This document shows, piece by piece, positions 61,193 to 64,000 of a stretch of 64,000 nucleotides of DNA. The translations under genes were made by a program, and so were the position numbers. The DNA lies in the NCBI GenBank assembly GCA_050084985.1, contig JBITNC010000002.1, positions 21,576,001-21,640,000 of the forward strand, written 5' to 3'. Below the pieces are notes generated by a model, which was not told the origin of the DNA, did not search any database, and saw only the letters and a program-made list of their open reading frames with translations. Position 1 is the stretch's first letter, and each line of letters opens with the position of its first letter. This DNA is from Nageia nagi (lineage: Eukaryota; Pinophyta).

Positions 61193-62639
61193 CTTTAGAG
61201 AGATTCCAGGCCATCTGATAATTGGAAATATAGTACACAATCTATATGACATTATAATAGCATTCAGTACCGCATCTCCAAGCCTGAGCTCATCTGCTCA
61301 AATCACTCTTCAAATATGCAACCATTGCGATAAGATGTACCAAAGCGTTTCTCATACATGAGCCAAACAAGGGAATACAGATAACTTGATAAAACGTTAC
61401 AGGTAGGATGAATACATATGGGCTTCTGTTGTGCTTTACCTAGATATCATCATATTTTCCTATCTCTATTTACAGTGTTTAGAGCTTTTGAATGAAAATT
61501 AGGAATTACAAATGCAAACATGTAAATCAGATGTATCATTTTGGAAAAAATAGGGGCACCTTAATTAGAGCCTTTGTATACGAAGGTCTCTTCATTTGTT
61601 GAGAGTAGTAATACTTTTGGCAATTATATTTGTATTTACCAAGATTAATCTGTACAAAAACTATTGATAAAAGTAATTCAACAAATAAGATTTTGTTTTA
61701 CATGTGCATTCAAAGATGAATAAAAATACTAAATAATCTACCTTATACCCATTACACGAGGTTGCAATGGCTAGTTATATGAATATTTGGTTATCATGTC
61801 CTTGATCCTATGATAATCTTTTTATTATATTTTCAAGCTTGAAGATGTAGGCCAAGTTAATGCCTCTATCTTTTAAGTTTTCTAAATTAGGAAACATATT
61901 ATGTTTACAATTTCTTAAATTACTAACTCGTATTTTATTATTTTAATCTAATTCCCTTGATTTCCTTGGAGGGAAACTTCATAATAAGAAATTATTTTAT
62001 ATATGAAAACTATAAAACAAAGCACTTATCAAGCAATGGAGAAGAAACTTATTTGAACATGAAGTTTGTGGATGATGGAGCAGATTCTAAAATTGAAGAG
62101 TGACTATTCTCTATTATTGTCACCTTGATATCTTGTTAATAGTCCTGATTCATACCTTTATGGAGCAATTAACACACACCTTTTATTCATTTATATCATT
62201 ATTGACAAATCATATAAGTCATAATCAATCATGTTAACCCTACTAAGACTATCATAAAAAATTTCAAAACCATCGTAACATTCTTCATGCAACCAAAAAA
62301 TCTTGATAGTAATGATAAAAGATACCATATCATTTTCAAAATTGTTAAAACATTCTTTTGTACAATATTTCTAATCAAACTTTTTTATGAAATACATTTG
62401 TATTTGTGTGCAATCGTTATTTTTATTATTTAAAAAATTAAATAAATGCTCAAATTTTTATTCCTTATCAAACATAACACATGTTAAAATAAATTCTTCA
62501 AAATACACTGTATTCTAAAATCTGTATTTTTATTCCTTATCAAAGATAATACTCAAATTTGTATTCCATCAATTCTTGCAACGCCATTCTTGTGTTGGGC
62601 ATCTTCCATTATTACCATCATCGTCATCAAGCAATAGAG
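61193..62639. other. AT-rich intergenic DNA
   Basis: No gene or repeat relation to the rest of the window is recognised. TATTCCTTATCAAA-type segments occur twice (about 62459 and 62530). Confidence 0.5.
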
Positions 62640-62980
62640 CTAGCTCAGACCTGACTGTATCCAGATTTGACAATTCGAATTTGATACAGTAGCCGAATTA
62701 CCGGCACATGCATGCCGACAGTTTTATTACAAGTCCGCATGAAACACACCGACGCGCTCTCTCCATTCAGATATTTGAGCTCTTTACACTGCGATAAGCG
62801 CAAAACATTGTCAGCGACATTTCCCAATCACGCCTTCAAAGTGAGAGACGGGATATTCAATGAGTATATTATCTATCCAGCATATGCTCTTCGAGATCGA
62901 CTTCCCAATGGAGTACTACAATGGAGGGGTCGAAATTGACTCGAAAGGAAGGAGACGAAAGGCAAGTCTAAGGACAGTCG
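62640..62980. other. GC-richer patch of unknown nature
   Basis: This stretch has normal CpG-containing sequence (CACACCGACGCGCTC, GTCAGCGACATT) in an AT-rich surrounding. Open frames occur on both strands: plus 62712-62939 (MPTVLLQVRMKHTDALSPFR, 75 codons) and minus 62827-62645. Neither matches a family I know, and no splice pattern is evident. It may be an exon relic of a low-copy gene or recent sequence not yet decayed. Confidence 0.35.
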
Positions 62981-64000
62981 TTGTTTTTCTCAAATATTTT
63001 CTGTGGACAATATTCCAATTTCATGTATCGCTAAAACTTCTACTATATACTAAAATTATCATCTTCTCCAAAGCCATCAAAAGAATTTGTATATTATATC
63101 TTAAAATCACAAAATTATAAAAGCTTTTCTAGATCTTAAAAAAATCATAGATTCTTTCAATTAATTTTTGATGGAATTTTTAACTGCTTTGATGCTATGA
63201 AGAATTATTTAAGTATTTCATAAGAATCAAATATCATGATATTTTCACACATATCAATAATTGGGTTGTTAAGCACATCAAGTTATATAATCAATAATTT
63301 GGTTGTTAAGCACCAACATCATGTCTACAATGAAATAGTAGTGTACTTTAAGTAGGCACATCAAATTATATAATCCATGTTAAATATCTTAGATCATTAA
63401 TTATATAACAAGATGTTTAATCTTAAATATGGATCTCCCCTATCTATGTACACATTTAAATTTTACTTAAGAGTGAAGGATATAGGGTAAAAGTATTAAG
63501 AAATACTAATGTGTTAAATATAATTAAGGCTTACACATAATTACACTAAATTTAGCTTAGCTTCCAACAAAATCCTTTTTTTACAAGAAATTAGAACACA
63601 TTTTACAAGATGTTTTTTTGGCTTCTGACTAGATTTAACTTTATGAAATTTACTCGAGACACTTCAATCCAAAATGAATCTCTAAGTATAGATTTAATTA
63701 ATATTTGTAAATACAATTGAATAATATCTTAAATTGATAATTAAAATTTGTAAAAAGGAAACATGAAAAATTTCTTTTATTTCATTGTATTTCCTCTTGA
63801 ACATATTAAAATTATTTGTTCTTTTACCAACAAACGAAATTACTACCATTACAAAATTTAATGGATTTCTTTCACAAATTCAATAGCTTTTACATAATAA
63901 GAATTCAGAATGAAACATGGCTCTCTATCCTTTGATGGATACCAATATCTCAGGATGGCATTGCTACCACCCTCTACTTGCACACTCAAGTTCTGAAAAT
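62981..64000. other. AT-rich intergenic DNA
   Basis: No gene is seen. A short direct repeat (TTGGTTGTTAAGCAC, about 63264 and 63300) is the only structure noticed. Confidence 0.5.

Noticed and set aside
62860-63120. Possible similarity of FEIDFPMEYYNGGVEIDSKG to an exoribonuclease (XRN) region
   Set aside because: The resemblance is too short and lacks conserved neighbours; not supportable without a search.

Overview
The window looks like repeat-dense nuclear DNA of a seed plant, most likely a gymnosperm (conifer or relative). The reasons are its AT-rich composition, many old LTR retrotransposons and LINEs nested in one another, very low gene density, and relics of two cytochrome P450 families: CYP75 (flavonoid 3',5'-hydroxylase-like) and a CYP85-clan member resembling CYP720/CYP90. 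The taxonomic call is an inference. I see no intact protein-coding gene, rRNA, tRNA or CRISPR array.

Layout. 1-3.1 kb: a minus-strand gag-only LTR element (TR-GAG type) carrying a solo Copia LTR with a 5-bp target duplication. 3.1-6.3 kb: first copy of a dispersed AT-rich repeat, then microsatellites. 6.36-6.85 kb: a minus-strand Copia-like LTR with primer-binding site. 6.9-14.0 kb: the non-coding 3' part and 3' LTR of a large Ty3/gypsy-type element. 15.8-17.25 kb: a CYP85-clan P450 pseudogene. 17.56-17.71 kb: a foldback MITE with TTAA duplication. 18.1-20.8 kb: an almost complete two-exon CYP75 gene on the minus strand, broken by one small lesion in exon 2. 23.5-28.2 kb: Tat-lineage gypsy protease and gag fragments around a 2.15-kb LINE-containing segment. 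28.7-34.4 kb: a gypsy LTR split by a complete non-coding LARD element. 37.1-39.4 kb: a second copy of the gypsy 3' region, ending at a 100-N gap.

41-46.3 kb: a decayed Copia polyprotein with a minisatellite and 3' LTR. 46.3-48.5 kb: a Tat-lineage RT-RNaseH block with an additional archaeal-type RNase H. 48.6-50.4 kb: a LINE endonuclease region. 52-60.4 kb: two more copies of the AT-rich repeat around a terminal-inverted-repeat element, an old CYP75 fossil cut by a LINE, the second copy of the 2.15-kb segment (about 99.6% identical to the first), and a second CYP75 pseudogene. 60.8 kb: a second MITE copy. The rest, to 64 kb, is featureless apart from one GC-richer patch.

The main biological story is a decayed CYP75 cluster of three same-strand copies of different ages. 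Copies 1 and 2 are nearly identical in blocks at both ends but clearly diverged in the middle, which points to recent sequence exchange (gene conversion or unequal recombination) between two loci about 38 kb apart. Those loci also share the 2.15-kb repeat. Both MITE copies keep base pairing in their long stems through a matched change on both arms.
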